DNA from: Moringa oleifera
Taxonomy: Eukaryota; Streptophyta; Magnoliopsida; Brassicales; Moringaceae
NCBI GenBank assembly: GCA_021397835.1
Contig: JAJFZO010000695.1
Span: forward strand, 62,001-126,000
DNA length: 64,000 nucleotides
Direction of reading: 5' to 3'
The translations under genes and the position numbers were made by a program. Shown here piece by piece: positions 24,836 through 38,400 of this stretch (position 1 is its first letter; the number at the start of each line of letters is the position of its first letter). The notes under the pieces were generated by a model. That model was not told the DNA's origin. It did not search any database and saw nothing but the letters and a program-made list of their open reading frames with translations.

Positions 24836-26434
24836 GCTAAAAAACTTCATCAGGAAATGTATATGAAATTACATACATAAACAAAAAGGATAAGATAACA
24901 AGCAGATTGTAGGTTGAAAACAAAAAAGAGAAGATTGACTTATTTTGGTTGACCCAAAAGAATCAAGCAAACCATGTTTTGGTTAACAACTATCTATTTC
25001 ATGGCTCCATAGAAACTATCACTTCTACACAAAATCGTTGGTTGTGGCTCCAAGAAGATGTATAACCAGTGAAAAAGTCTTCTATCAACCAAAAAATGTT
25101 TACAAATGATGGCTAACTCCATTTTTTATTTTTTCAATTCTAGTTAAACAATGACACAAAAAAATGATAATTCAAAATATTGAAACACTAACCTTCTTGG
25201 CCACATTGAGACTACATGATGAGTAGTTGTTGCAGGTTTTGAAAGGTGAGGCCTTTTAAGTAAGATCCATAAATACTATAAATGAACACAATTAGACAAC
25301 ACTTACCAAGTGTAATTTGCTGATCTCCATAATAAATCTTGGTAAGGAACAAATAACAGAAGGCCTAAATCGAAAGGTATCAATCATAACAAAGATTGCT
25401 TGACGAATAAGAAAGAATTCATCAAACAAACATCGAGAGGCCTAAAACTAAAAGAAAATGAATATGAAGTTATGAATCTACCATAGCAGTATTCCTAAGA
25501 TCTCGTCAACTTTCATAGAAAGAATAAAATTAGAGGAACTCTGAATACATATGATTGAATGCAAATACCTAAAAACATCTCTACCTAGTTCAAAAACATC
25601 ACAATTAAACAACCCCTTAGCTGCCTCGAAAATTATGAGATGACTTAACACCTCTTAGACCATGTGTACTGGCACTGATTCAGGAAGAGAAAAGTCACGA
25701 GAAAACTAGAAATATGTTCATACCTCAAATTTCACTGTTCCAATATCATGCTTCTGCTTCATTTCTTTATGAACATCACGCTCTACAGGTGAACAAAAAT
25801 AAAAAAATAAGCAAAAATCACCCAAAAAGGTATAATCATATAAATCCTTACAGAACATCTAAGAGTTGTACAATCTATTTCCCTTCCAAAAGTGTGAAAG
25901 AATTTTAGAAAAAAAATTAAGAAAAAAAAAAGAATGAGAAAGAAAAAGAAAAGGTTATGGGGACAAGAATATCCAATCATGTTACAATTGGTCTTTGTTG
26001 CATAAAATGATTCAAAAATTAACTTAAGAGGGTTAATTAAAGGCCAATTGGTTAGGGCATCCATTGCAATACACTCAAGAACTTACCGATTGAAGTCAAC
26101 AAAATTACCAAATGGCATATACAAATTTGCATAACTATGCATGAAGTAATGAACATCAAGAAAATTTTTCACACAAAACCTACATGCTAGTTACCAAAAT
26201 GTAAAACTACAAAGAACAAAGACATCTAAACTCTTGACCACTTAATTCCTTATGTTGAAATATAAAATGAGGAATGTAAATTAAATGAAAATTACAAAAT
26301 AGGTTTGTTTCTAAATGCTCTAAAACATCATAATAAAACTTGAATATTCACTGTAAGATATGGAAAAGATTTTGCCCATAAAAGAAAAAAGAAAAATCCA
26401 CAAAAATAAGGATACTAGCCTGCACATTATCATC

Positions 26435-26934
26435 AGCGATTGGTTCTGTTGATGTAGACATAGGTTGCCCCTCAACACCATCCTCTCTTACTAAAGTGTA
26501 GATAGCCACCAGTCTGTACCCCACATCATCAAAATTAGATACATACATCCTCCTTGTCTCTGGTGCAACATCATCAAATGAATCTGTAAAAAATAAAAGT
26601 TTTAAGGAACCAACGGACATAGTAGTAGTTAATTATATCTAGGAAAATATCGATTTTGTGAAGTAGAGGCATGTCGTAAGTTTGGCTAACAAAATATAAA
26701 GGGAACCAATAGCATATCAAAAGGCACATAATAAATAAGTACCAGAGGATATAATGAACTACAGAAAAAAAGTTACATTAACCCAGTTTTCTTGTTCTCA
26801 TGTAACCCCTCAAACGTGGTAAGGCCCTTTCTACCTCCAAACTACCCTCCAAATCCTTTGATAATACTTTCTTCAATGGCATTTCTGATAATTCGAACAT
26901 TATTGATAGATGGAGGAGCCACCACTAGGTAACA
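26435..26934 (-). pseudogene. AIR9: AIR9 exon pair, copy 2 (A9-3 exon plus last A9 exon)
   Basis: The upstream exon (26783-26934) starts after a TAG acceptor and reads VAPPSISNVRIIGDAIEGSI, then loses frame where AIR9 has Y-F-G-G-x-E-G-P-S-K-F-E-W. It ends at a GTTAAT donor. The downstream exon (26435-26583) starts after TTTTACAG and is open: DSFDDVAPETRRMYVSNFDD then VGYRLVAIYTLVREDGVEGQ and ...STEPIA. This is the last A9 repeat of AIR9. Its donor has mutated to GATG. In AIR9 several A9 repeats separate these two segments, so the pair is an internally deleted mini-copy. Confidence 0.88.
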
Positions 26935-27412
26935 CAATTATTTTTCCAACACATTATCACCATTTCTAAGGGTTTAAAAAGTTTAGAAATAGAGAATGTT
27001 CAAATAATTGCAAAGGAAATCACATATTGGCCGTGAGACTTGATAAAAGCCAACCCTTAAATTTCAATGAGATAATATTAGTACAAGTAGTTAAGCATAC
27101 TTACTTCGCATGATTCACATACGCAACACCAATCCATGGCAGCCTCAGCACACGTAATCTAGGTATATTATCCTCATCAGTTCAGGAAAGTATCTCCATT
27201 CATCTAAACCCTTAACCACTTAATTCCTTATGTTGAAATATAGAATATGGTATATAAAATTAAAAAAAAATTACAAAATTGGTTTATTTTTAGATGTTCC
27301 AAAACTTCATAACAGAACTCAATATTCACTGTAAGACATTAAAAAGATTTTATCCAAAAAAGAAAAAGAGAAAAGCCAAAAAAACAAGGTCATTGCTTTA
27401 CACATTGTCAAT

Positions 27413-27893
27413 AGTGATTGGTTCTGTTGATCCAGAAATAGGTTGGTCCTCAACACCATCGTCTCTTGCAGGAGTGTAGATAGCCATTAGTCTATACTTC
27501 ATGTCATAAATATTAGATTCATACATCCTTCTTGTCTTTCTCGTAGCATCATCAAATGTGAATACAAAAATGAAACTTTTAAGGAACCAAGAGATATAGT
27601 ACTAGTTAATTATATCTAGGAAAACATGTAATCTATAAAGTAAAAGCATGTCATAAGTTCAGCTAACAAAATATAAATGCAGCAAATAACACATTAAAAG
27701 GCACATGATAAATAAATACCAAAGGAGCTATAGAAAAAAAGTTATACTAACCCAGTTTCCATAGTCTCACGTAACCACTCAAACTCGCTAGGGCCTTCTC
27801 AACCTCCAAGATAATTTCAAAATCCATTGATAATACTTCCTTCAATGGCATCTCTAATAATTTGGACATTACTGACAGATGGAAGAGTTGCAA
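27413..27893 (-). pseudogene. AIR9: AIR9 exon pair, copy 3
   Basis: Same two-exon arrangement about 1 kb further on. The last-A9 part still reads EDGVE-like codons around 'ggtcctcaacaccatcgtctc' (plus strand). It has lost codons in Y-R-L-V-A and carries point changes. The upstream exon keeps the TAG acceptor and S-N-V-R-like start, but its frame is broken. Confidence 0.78.
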
Positions 27894-28556
27894 CTAGGAA
27901 ACATAATCATTTTTTCAACTATATCACCATTTCTAAGGGTTAAAAAAGATTTGAAATAAAGAATATTCAAACAGTTGCAGAGAAAAATACACAATGGTCG
28001 TGAGACTTCATAAAAGCCAACTCTTAAATTTCAATGAGATAATGCTAGAACAAACAATTAGCATACTTGATTAGAACAAAAAGGCAAACACAAAGCACAA
28101 GCATACAGAGACACATAACCACATGGAGTAATAACATGTACATATAAGTATCCAAGAGAGATATGCAAAAGTAACGCAAGCACTAAAGCAAAACAGAGAA
28201 AAAAATTAACATAAATTTAACAAAGTCAAAAAAGATTAGAAATACTTACTTCGCTTGATTCACATATGCAACAACAACACATGGCAGCGTCAGCACATGC
28301 AATCAAAATATATTATCCTTATCAGCTTAGATTCAAGAAAGTATCTTCGTTCATCTAAACCCTTAACCAGTTAATTCCTTACTTTGAAAGACAAAATTAG
28401 ATATATAAAATAAAAGAAAGTTGCAAAACTGGTTTGTTTGTAGATGTTCTAAAACATCATAACAAAACTTCACTGCATGACATTGAAAGGATTTTACCTA
28501 GAAAACGAAAATGGAAAAGCCATGAAAACAAAGTTACTGCTCTCCACATTACCTAC

Positions 28557-29024
28557 AGTGATTGGTTCTGTTGATCTAGAAATAGGTTGGCCCTTAACAC
28601 TATCCTTTCTTATTGGAGTCTAGATAGCCACCAGTCTGTACACCACATCATCAACATTTGATTCATACGTCCTCTCTGTCTCTTATGCAGCATCATAAAA
28701 TGAGTTTGTACAAAAATGAAACTTTTAAGGAACCAAGGGATATAACACATGTAAATTATATCTAGGAAATTATTTAATATGTGAAGTAGAAGCTTGTCAT
28801 AAGTTTAGCTAACAAAATATAAGAAGACCAATAACATATTAAAAGACACATGATAAATAAATACTAGAGCATATAATGAACTACAAAAAAAAGTTACACT
28901 AATCTAATTTCCTTATTCTCGTGTAACCACTCAAATTTGCTAGAGCCTACCTCCAAATACTTTGATAATACTTCCTCCAATGTTATCTCTAGTAGAACAT
29001 TACTGATAGATGAAGGAGTTGCCA
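28557..29024 (-). pseudogene. AIR9: AIR9 exon pair, copy 4
   Basis: The last-A9 exon ends CCAATCACT then GTAGGT, the best-preserved donor in the array. This fixes the true exon end for all copies. A stop lies in the V-A-I-Y-T segment (tctagatagcc on the plus strand). The A9-3 exon has an internal deletion of roughly 30 bp relative to copy 2. Confidence 0.8.
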
Positions 29025-32000
29025 CTAGGTAACATAATCATTTTTTCCATTATTATCACCATTTCTAACGATTTAAAAAAATTAGAAACAGAGAATATTC
29101 AAACAATTGCAAAAAAAAAAAAAAATCACACATTAGCTTTGAGACTTGACAAAAATCGACCCTTAATTTTTAATGAGATAATACCAAAGCAAGTAATTGG
29201 AGTACTTAAGTAGATAAAAAAAGGCAAACATAAAGTACAAGCATGCAGAGACACACAACCACATGGAGTAATAACATACACATAAGTATCTATAGAGAGA
29301 CATAGAAAAGTAATGCAAGCACTCAAGCAAAACAAAAAGAGAAAAATAACGTAAATTTGACAAAGTCAAAGAACATTAGAAATAGTTACTTTGCATGATT
29401 TACTTATGCCACAACAATCCATGGTAGCCCCAACATACACAATCCAAATATGTTATCCTTGTTAGGATAGGTTTAGGAAAGTATCTCCCTTCATCAAGAA
29501 GTGCAAAAAGGAAAATAATGATGAAGACATGCAATTTATTTTGAGATAGGTTTTCATAAAAGTCAATACCCATGGAGAAGATTAAGGTGGATTTAATTGT
29601 TGCATATTCTGGTGGTTACAGGGATCCAAGTGTAAACACTTTAATTCCTGCAACTCCTAAAAAATGAGGAAAGCAATTTTCAGATAAGTGTTTCTGTTCT
29701 ACAAATTTTATCGTTTCTCAACAGTGATGCTACATTTATTCTATTTACCTACAGTTCACTAGCATTTTACAAACATCCTCCTCTTTTTCCTCAACTTCTT
29801 GTCAAACTTTCTAGAAATTTCCATGAGGAAAGTTCAAGAATGCTGATTAAGGAACCCAATTATACATTGATAAATAGATGATATTTTTCACGTAAAATAT
29901 GCAGCATTTTAGCAACAATTTTTCCAAATTATATGCAAAATTCTTTAAACAAACAATAGAAACTATACATGCAGTAAAAACATTTGAGGTGTTACTCAGG
30001 TTCTTGTCATTCTTGAACACATAATTTCATGCATTCCTTACACATCAAGGACAAACTGATAGTGAACTACAATAATATGTGCTAATTTTTTTAATATAAA
30101 AATATAGTATTTGCTTCTAGTAAGTTAAGAACCAATTTCAAAATGTCAAAGCAACTAATAATAACAATAACTCATGACATGAACAGTGGGTGTGTAGGAA
30201 TAAAAGTAATGCAAACAATCAACTTGATTTCCTAGAAATATGAACTTTTTTTTTTTTTAATTTCTGACCTAGGAAAAAGCTAGTGTGAAAGCATACCTTC
30301 ATGTGTGCCCTTCCTTCAAATTGATGCAACTGGCGCAACAAACCTACCATCTGAGAGAACTTCATGGTTGCTAAACGTAGAAAACTTGCACTGAAATTCT
30401 TTTCACTATGTTATAGTTCTATTATGTTACCTTCAACACATAAAATCAGTTGGTCCTATTAATCAGCTTGGAAATCTTCATGAAAATTTGCATTGAACTA
30501 ACAAATCTACAAATGCATCAAACGCAAACCTACATGATTCAACTATTTTTAAAATTATTGTAAGAAATATTAGGAACCTGTTTCTAAACTTTAGGCTTAC
30601 ATGTTCATGACTGATAGATAACATGTATGAGAAGTCTAAACTTTGAGTCCAATTTTTATGCTTTTTTAACTTGAAAGTATGAACAAGCATAATGACAAAA
30701 AAAGAAATAGTGGCTAAATGCCACATAATAGATTTCTTTGGAGAAAGTAATAGGTAAAACAAAGAAACGCATACTTAAATACCTTTTCAATTCTTTCCAA
30801 GTTAAATTTTGTCACCCAAGACCCCCATCACTAGGACTAAATTCCCAATACTATTAGGTAATTTCAGTATTGGAAAGGCCACCATTGGTTTTGAACCAAC
30901 AAAAAAAGATTTTAAGCATGAGAACAGACAATGGCGGAGAATAAAGGAATAAAGGATTAATTATAATGAAGCATTACAAGATGAGATCAACTTGCTTACT
31001 TTGTTTGCATAAATCACAATGGCAGACACAAATATATGTAGATTATTATTAAGCAACAAGACCTGTTAATGTGATATTTAGTCATCAAGCATGACCCACA
31101 TATTATCATCCTCGATTCTCTCATCTTCTTTTGACAAATCGATTTTGTTGTTTTTATCCTTAAATTCCTCTATATACTACAAGTGTTGTCTGTTAATATG
31201 ACCAAACCAACCGTAAAGGCTTCCGCATCAATTGCATAATAATAACCTAGAAATTTACTAACTATTGTTACCTTGTTAGCGAAGAGGCTGCACATGATCA
31301 GGTTTAGAAGTAAGTAAGTCACAGAGTTGTGAAGTCAAAAGTTATCCACAAAGTAAACATCAGTATCTATTAGGTTAAGGAAAAGGTTTTACATGACAAC
31401 AACAATGGACAATGTGAAACAAGGGAAGAACATGAAGGACAAACCTTGTTTTGGGTTACTGATAGCAAAATGAGATAGACGCGGAGCTTCTTTAGAGTCT
31501 AGAAATATGAGACTAAGCAACAAACAACAAGGACAAGTTATCTTTGTAACCCACAAGATTTTAACAGGAATCAAGAGATGTAATAAAGTATGGCTTTTAA
31601 GGGAATGCACTGCTAAGTATCCAACAATAACATCTATCTTTATGTTCATAAATGTAGCTTTTTCAATTTTTTTTGTCTCTGAGTCAAACAAATTAAGACC
31701 AATTGAGATATAGATAAAGACCACCTGAATGACCGAGGCAAGAAGGCAAAGTTGAAGAAACTCCATTGCCAACTGAGTCTTCACATGGTTTTATGTTTTA
31801 CCAGGTACACTGTCAACATCATCAAAAATTTACATCTATGATATGGCAAATGACAAGGCTATGCCACTTAAAAACACAAAGAATCTTCCATTTCTTCAAT
31901 AAAGTCACCTTAACAGAAGTGCAGGGTATATAATCCACTTCAGTTACTTTTATGAAACATATAAGCAAGCGTGTTTGAAGGGGTATGTGCCTTAAAAGAA

Positions 32001-33881
32001 ATTAAGTTTGATGTATCCATGTGAGTGTGGCAATAGTTCTTCAACTTCAATTTTAGAACTTGAAAAACTCATACTTTTCTTGATTCGGCTATAGTTTACA
32101 GATTTCACCTTTGCTAGAAAAATACTATAAATAGGCCTATGATATGAGAACCTTGTTTCCCTACAAACATAAGATAGTTAATTCAAGCCTCTCTGAACCA
32201 TGCATACAATCACACCTAGATGGAAAGGGCACAATGAGACACTAACTTTATCAAAAATGAACATACAATATCGTCCATATTATTTTATAAGTTGACAATC
32301 ATGTAATACAAGGATAATATGATTTCACTTGAAATTAAGAGTTTGCTGAAAAATCTTCCATCAAGAAACAAATAAGATAAACTAACAAGCAGATTATAGG
32401 TTGAAAACAAAAAAGAGAAGATTGCTTTATTTTGGTTAACCTAAAAGAATCAAGCAGGCCTTGTTTTGGTTGACAGTTATCCATTTCTTGGCTCCTAGAA
32501 CTATCACTTCTAGTCAAAATTAATAGTTATGACTCCAAAAAGATGTATAACCAGTGAAAAAGTCTTCCATCAACAAAAAAAAAATGTTTACAAATGATAG
32601 CTAACTCCGTTACATTTTCGATTCTAGTAAAAAAGTGACACATAAAAAAGACAATTCAAAATATCAAAACACTAACCTTCTTGGTGACATTGAGATTACG
32701 TGGTGAGTAGCTATCCTAGGTTTTAAAAGGTGAGATCTTTTCAAATAAGAGCTACAAAAATAAATAAATAAACACAATTGGACAACACTTACTAAGTGTA
32801 ATTTGTCAATCTCCATGATAAATCTTGGTTAGGAACAAGCAACGGAAGGCCTAAATCAAAGGGTCTCAATCACAAAAAAGATTACTAGATGAATAAGAAT
32901 GAATTCATCAAACAAACAACAAGAGACCTAATACTAAAATAAAATGAATATGAAGTTATGAATTTACCATAACAGGATTCCTAAGATCTCGCTAACTTTC
33001 ATAGAAAGAATGAAATTAGAGGAACTCTGAGTACATACTCAGTTCCATAACATCATAATTAAACTAGTCCCTTAGCTGCCTCGAAAATTATGAGATGACT
33101 TACACCTTTTAGGCCATGTGTACTATCATTGGTTATAAAAGAGAAAAGTCAATAGGAAACTAGAAATATGTTTATACCTCAAATATTATTATTCCAATAT
33201 CAAGCCTGTGCTTCACTTCTTTATGAATATCAAGCTCTACAAGTAAGTAAAAATGAAAAAAAAAAAAAAAAGAATCACCAAGAAGGTATAAACATGTAAA
33301 TCCCTATAGAGCATCTAGGAGTCCTACAATACATTTCCCTTCCTAAACTATGAAGGAACTTTAGAAAAAAAATTAAAGAAAAAAGAATGAGAAAGAACAA
33401 GGAAAGATTATAGGGATAACAATATCTAATCATGTTACAATTGATCTTTGTTTTATAAAACAGTTCAAACATTTAAGTTACGAGGATTAATTAAAGGCTA
33501 ATGGCTTGGAGCATCAATTGCAATACACTTAAAAACTTACCAGTTGAGGTCACCAAATTACCAAATGGCATATACATTTTTTCATAACTATTATTGAAGT
33601 AATGAACATCAAGAAATTTTTTTACATAAAACCTGCATGCTACCAGAATGTAAAATTAAAAAGAATAATAACATCTAAACCCTTGATCACTTAATTCCTT
33701 ATGTTGAAATATAGAATAAGGGATATAAACTAAAAGAGAGTTGAAAAAGTAATTTGTTTCTAGAAGTTCTAAAACATCATAACATAACTTAAATATTCAC
33801 TGTAGAATATTGAAAAGATTTTGCCCAGAAAAGGAAAAGTGAAAGGCCATAAAAAAAAGATATTACTCTGCACATTACCGC

Positions 33882-34366
33882 TAGTGATTGGTTTTGTTGA
33901 TGCTGAAACAAGTTGGCCCTCAACACCATCCTCTTTTACTGGAGTGTAGATAGCCACTAGTTAGTATCCCCACATCATCATCATTAGCTTCATACATCTT
34001 CCCTATCTCTCCTACAACATCATTAAATAAGCCTGTACAAAAATGAAACTTTTAAAAAACCAAAGGATATAGTACTAGTTAATTATTTCTACGAAAATAC
34101 CTAATCTGCGTAGTAAAAGCATGTCATAAGCTTAGTTAAAAAAAAATATTAGCATGTTAAAGGCATTTGATAAATAAATACCAAAGCTTATAATGAACTG
34201 CACAAAAAAAAAAGTTGTAGTAACCCAATTTCCTTATCTTTATGTAACCACCCAAACTTGCTAGGGCCCTCTTTACCCCCAAAGCACTCTTCAAATCCTT
34301 TTATAATACTTCCTTCAATCGCATCTCTAGCAATTCGGACATTACTAACAAATGAAGGAGCTGCCA
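33882..34366 (-). pseudogene. AIR9: AIR9 exon pair, copy 5
   Basis: Shares with copies 1, 7 and 9 the one-base loss near 'cccacatcatcaacattagcttc', so the first pair in each macro-unit forms a subtype. The A9-3 exon lost its acceptor AG (CCTGA instead of CCTAG). The last-A9 donor is altered to AGCGGT. Confidence 0.78.
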
Positions 34367-34992
34367 TCAGGTAACATAATCATTTTTTCATCCATCATCA
34401 CTATTTCTAAGGGTTTAAAAAGATTAGAAATGGAGTATGTTCAAACAGTTGCACAGAGAAACACATATTGGCAGCAAGACTTGATAAAAACCAACCCTTA
34501 AATTTCAATGAGATAGTATCAAAATAAGCAGTTAGCGTTAGATCAAAATGGCAAACACAAAGCACAAGCATACAGAGACACACAATCACATGGAGTAATA
34601 ACACGTACATATATATACGCATAGAGACATAAACACTCAAGCAAAACAAAAAAAGAAAATAACATAAATTTGACAAAGTTAAAGAAGATTAAAAATAGTT
34701 ACTTCGCATGATTTACTTATGCAATAACAATCAATGTTAGTCGCAGTCCACGCAATCCAAATATACTGTCCTTGTCAGCTTTGGTTTAAGAAACCATCTC
34801 CATTCATCCAAACCCTTAACCACTTAATTCCTTATGCTAAAATACAGAATAAGGTATATAAAATAAAAGTAAGTTGCAAAACTGGTTTGTTTCTAGATAC
34901 TCTAAAACATCATAAGAGAACTTAAATACTTAGTGTAGGACAAATGAAAAGGGAAAAGCCACAAAAACAAGGTTGCTACTAGCCATATTAGA

Positions 34993-35479
34993 AATGGTAA
35001 TTAGTCCTGTTGATCTAGAAATAGATTGGCCCTTAACACCATCCTCTTTTACTGAAATGTGTAAATAGCCACTAGTCTACACCCCACATCATCAATGTTA
35101 GATTCATACATCTTCCCTGTCCCTCCTGCACCAACATAAAATGAGTCTATATAAAACTGGAACTTTTGAAAAACCAAAAGATATAGCACGAGTAAATTAT
35201 ATCTAAGAAAATATCTAATTTGTGAAGTAAAAGCATGTCATAAGTTTAGCTAACAAAATATAAAAGGAACCAATAGCATGTTAAAAGGCATATGATAAAT
35301 AAATATCAGAGCAAATAATGAACTGCAAAGAAAAAGTTGCACTAATCCAGTTTCCTTATTCTTATGGAACCACTCAAACTTGCTAGGGTCTACCTCAAAA
35401 TTACTCTCTGAATACTTTGATAATACTTCCTCCAATGATATCCCTGGTCGAACATTACTGAAAGATGGAGGAGCTGCCA
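34993..35479 (-). pseudogene. AIR9: AIR9 exon pair, copy 6
   Basis: The A9-3 exon keeps AAPPSFSNVRPGISLEEVLS and, in the same open frame further on, DPSKFEWFHKNKETG before the donor. This is the best view of its 3' end and matches P-S-K-F-E-W-L-x-x-N-K-E-T-G of AIR9, although the middle is out of phase because of a short deletion. The last-A9 exon has an inserted base (gaaatgtgtaaatagcc) that breaks the frame. Confidence 0.82.
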
Positions 35480-38400
35480 CTATGTAACATAATCATTTTT
35501 TCAACTATTATCACCATTTCTAATAAAAAGATTAGAAACAGAGAATATTCAAACAGTTGCAAAAAAAACACACATTGTTTATGAGACTTGATAAAAATCG
35601 ACCATTAAATTTCAATGAGATAATACGAGAGTAAGAAGTTGGCATATTTAATTATATCAAAAAGGCAAACATAAAGCATAAGTATGCAGAGAGACACAAC
35701 CACATGGAGTAATAACACGTACATACAAGTACCCATAGAGAGACATGGAAAAGTAACGTAAGCATTCAAGCAAAACAGAAAGAGAAATAACATAAATTTG
35801 ACAAAGTTAAAGAACATTAGAAATAGTTACTTCACATGATTCACTTACGCAACAACAATCCATGGCAGCCAGCCCTAGCATACACAATCCAAATATACTA
35901 TCCTTGTCAACTCAGGTTTAGGAAAGTATATCCCTTCATCAAGAAGTGCAAAAAGGAAAATAATAAAGAAGACATGCAATTTATTTTGAGATAGGTTTTC
36001 ATAATAGTCAATACCCATGGAGATTAAGGTGGATTTAATTGTTGTATATTCTGGTGGTTACAGGGATCTAAGTGTAAAGACTAGTTCCTGCAAGTTCTAA
36101 AAGATGAGGAAAGCAATTTTCAAATAAGCATTTTTGTTCTATAGATATTGTTGTTTCTTAGTAGTGGTGCTACATTTATTCTATTTAGTCGCAGTTCACT
36201 AGCATTCTGCAAACATCCTCCTTTTTTTCCTCAATTTCTTGCCAAACTTTCCAAAAATTTCCATTGATTGAAGTTCAAGAAGGCTAATTAAGGAATCCAA
36301 TTATATGTTAATAAATAGATGATATTTTTCAAGTAGCATGTACAGCATTTCAGCAACAATTTTTCCAAATTATATACAAAATTCTTCAAATAAATAATAA
36401 AAATAATATGTATAGTAGAAACATTTGAGGTTTTGATTCAAGTTTCTGTCGTTGAACACACAATTTCATGCATTCCTTGCACATCAAGGATAAACTGATA
36501 GTGAACTTCAATAACATATACTAAGTTGTTTTTATACAAAAAACGTAGTATTTGCTTCTCGTAAGTTAAGAACCAATTTCAGAATGTCAAGGCAACTAGC
36601 GCAACAATAACTAATGACATGAACAATGGGTATCTAGGAATAAAAGTAATGGCAAATAGTCAACATGACTCCGTAGAAATATAAACTTTTTTTTTTAATT
36701 CTAACCTAAGAAAAAGCTAGTGTGAAAGCATACCTTCATGTTGTGCCTTTCTTTTAAATTGATGCTGGTGGTGCAACATACCTACCATCTAAGAAAACGT
36801 CATGGTTACTAAATATAGAGAACTTGAACTAAAATTCTTTTCACTATGTTATAGTTCTATAATGTTACCTTCAACACATACAATCAGTTGGTCCTATTAA
36901 TCAACTTAGAAACCTTCATGGAAATTTGCATTGAACCAACAAATTTACAAATGCATCAAACAGGCAAACCTACATGGTTTAATTATTTTTAAAATTATTG
37001 TAAGAAATATTGGGAAATTGTTTCTGAACTTTAGGCTCACCTATTCATGGCTGATGGACAACATGTGTGAGAAGTCTAAACTTTGAATCCAATCTATATG
37101 CTTTTTTAACTTCGAAGCATGAACAACCTAGAAGTATAATTACAAAAACAGAAATAGTGGCTAAATGCCACATAACAGATTTCTTTTGAGAAAGTAATAG
37201 ATAAAAGAAAGAAATGCAAAGTTAAATACCTTTCCAATTCCCTCCAAGTTAAATTTTATCATCCAAGGCCCCTATTGCTAGGACCAAATTCCCAATATTA
37301 TTAAGGTCATTCCAGTAACGGAAGAGCCACCATTGGTTTTGAACCATCAAAAAAAGATTTCAAGCATGAAAATAGACATTGATGGAGAATAAAGGAAAAT
37401 GATTAATTATAACGAAGCATTACAAGATAAGATCAACTTGCTTACTCCGTTTGTACAAATCACAATGGCAGACACAAATATATGTAGATTATTATTAAGT
37501 AACAAGGCCTACTAATGTGATGTTTAGTCATCAAGCATGACCCATATATGATCATCCTCAATTCTCATCTTCTTTTGGAAAATTGGTTTTGCTGTTTTTA
37601 TCCTTAAATGCCTCCAGATATTGCAAATATTGTCTATTAATATGTCTAAACCAACCGTAAAGGCTTCTGCATCAATTGCATAATAATAACACAAAAAATT
37701 ACTAGCTATTGTTACCTTGTTAGTGAGGAGGCTACACATGGTTAGGACTGGATTAAGTAAGTCACAGAGTTGTGGAGTCAAAAGTTATCCACAAAGCAAA
37801 CATTAGTATCTATTGTGTTGACGAAAAGGTTTTACATGAGCACAATAATGGACAATGTGAGACAAGGGAAGAACATGGCTTTTAAGGAAATGTACTGTTA
37901 CGTATTCAATAATAATATTTGTCTTTATGTTCATAAATATAGTTTCTTCAGTTTTTTTGTATCTCTGAGTCAAACAAATTAGGATTAATTGAGATATGGA
38001 TAAAGGTCACCTAAATGACCCAGGCATGAAGCAAAGTTGAAGAAACTCCATGGCTAGCTGAATCTTCAGATGGTTTTATGTTTTATAAGATACACTGTCA
38101 ACATCACCAAAAATTTACATATGTGATACAACAAATGACAAGGCTATGCCACTTAAGAACACAAAGAATCTCCCATTTTTTCAATGAAGTTACCTTAACA
38201 AAAAGTGCAAGGCATATAATCCACTTCAGTTACTTTATGAAGCACACAAGCAAGCATGGATTTTGAAGGAATGCATGCCTCAAAAGAAATTGAGTTTAGT
38301 GTATCCATGTAAGTATGGCAATAATTCTTCAATTTCAATCCAAGAACTTGAAAAACTCATGTTTTTCTTGATTTAGCTACAGTTTTTAGATTCTACCTCT

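Larger units (their letters stand above)
24840..32340 (-). repeat. Array macro-unit II (7.5 kb)
   Basis: Same block order as unit I, with three AIR9 exon pairs: E 24840, L 25310-25390, D 25500-25665, N 26095-26185, pairs at 26435-26934, 27413-27893 and 28557-29024, J 29830-30080, K 30285-30368, F 30780-30920, G 31090-31300, H 31725-31790. H on the minus strand reads AMEFLQLCLLASVIQ before a GTGGTC donor. K reads MKFSQMVGLLRQLHQFEGRA and ends at GTATGC. These are the cleanest versions of those blocks. Confidence 0.8.

Noticed and set aside
31389..31784. 131-codon minus-strand ORF, the longest in the window
   Set aside because: Only its first ~20 codons (H block, ending at a GTGGTC donor) are conserved among units; the remainder is read-through into intron-like DNA.
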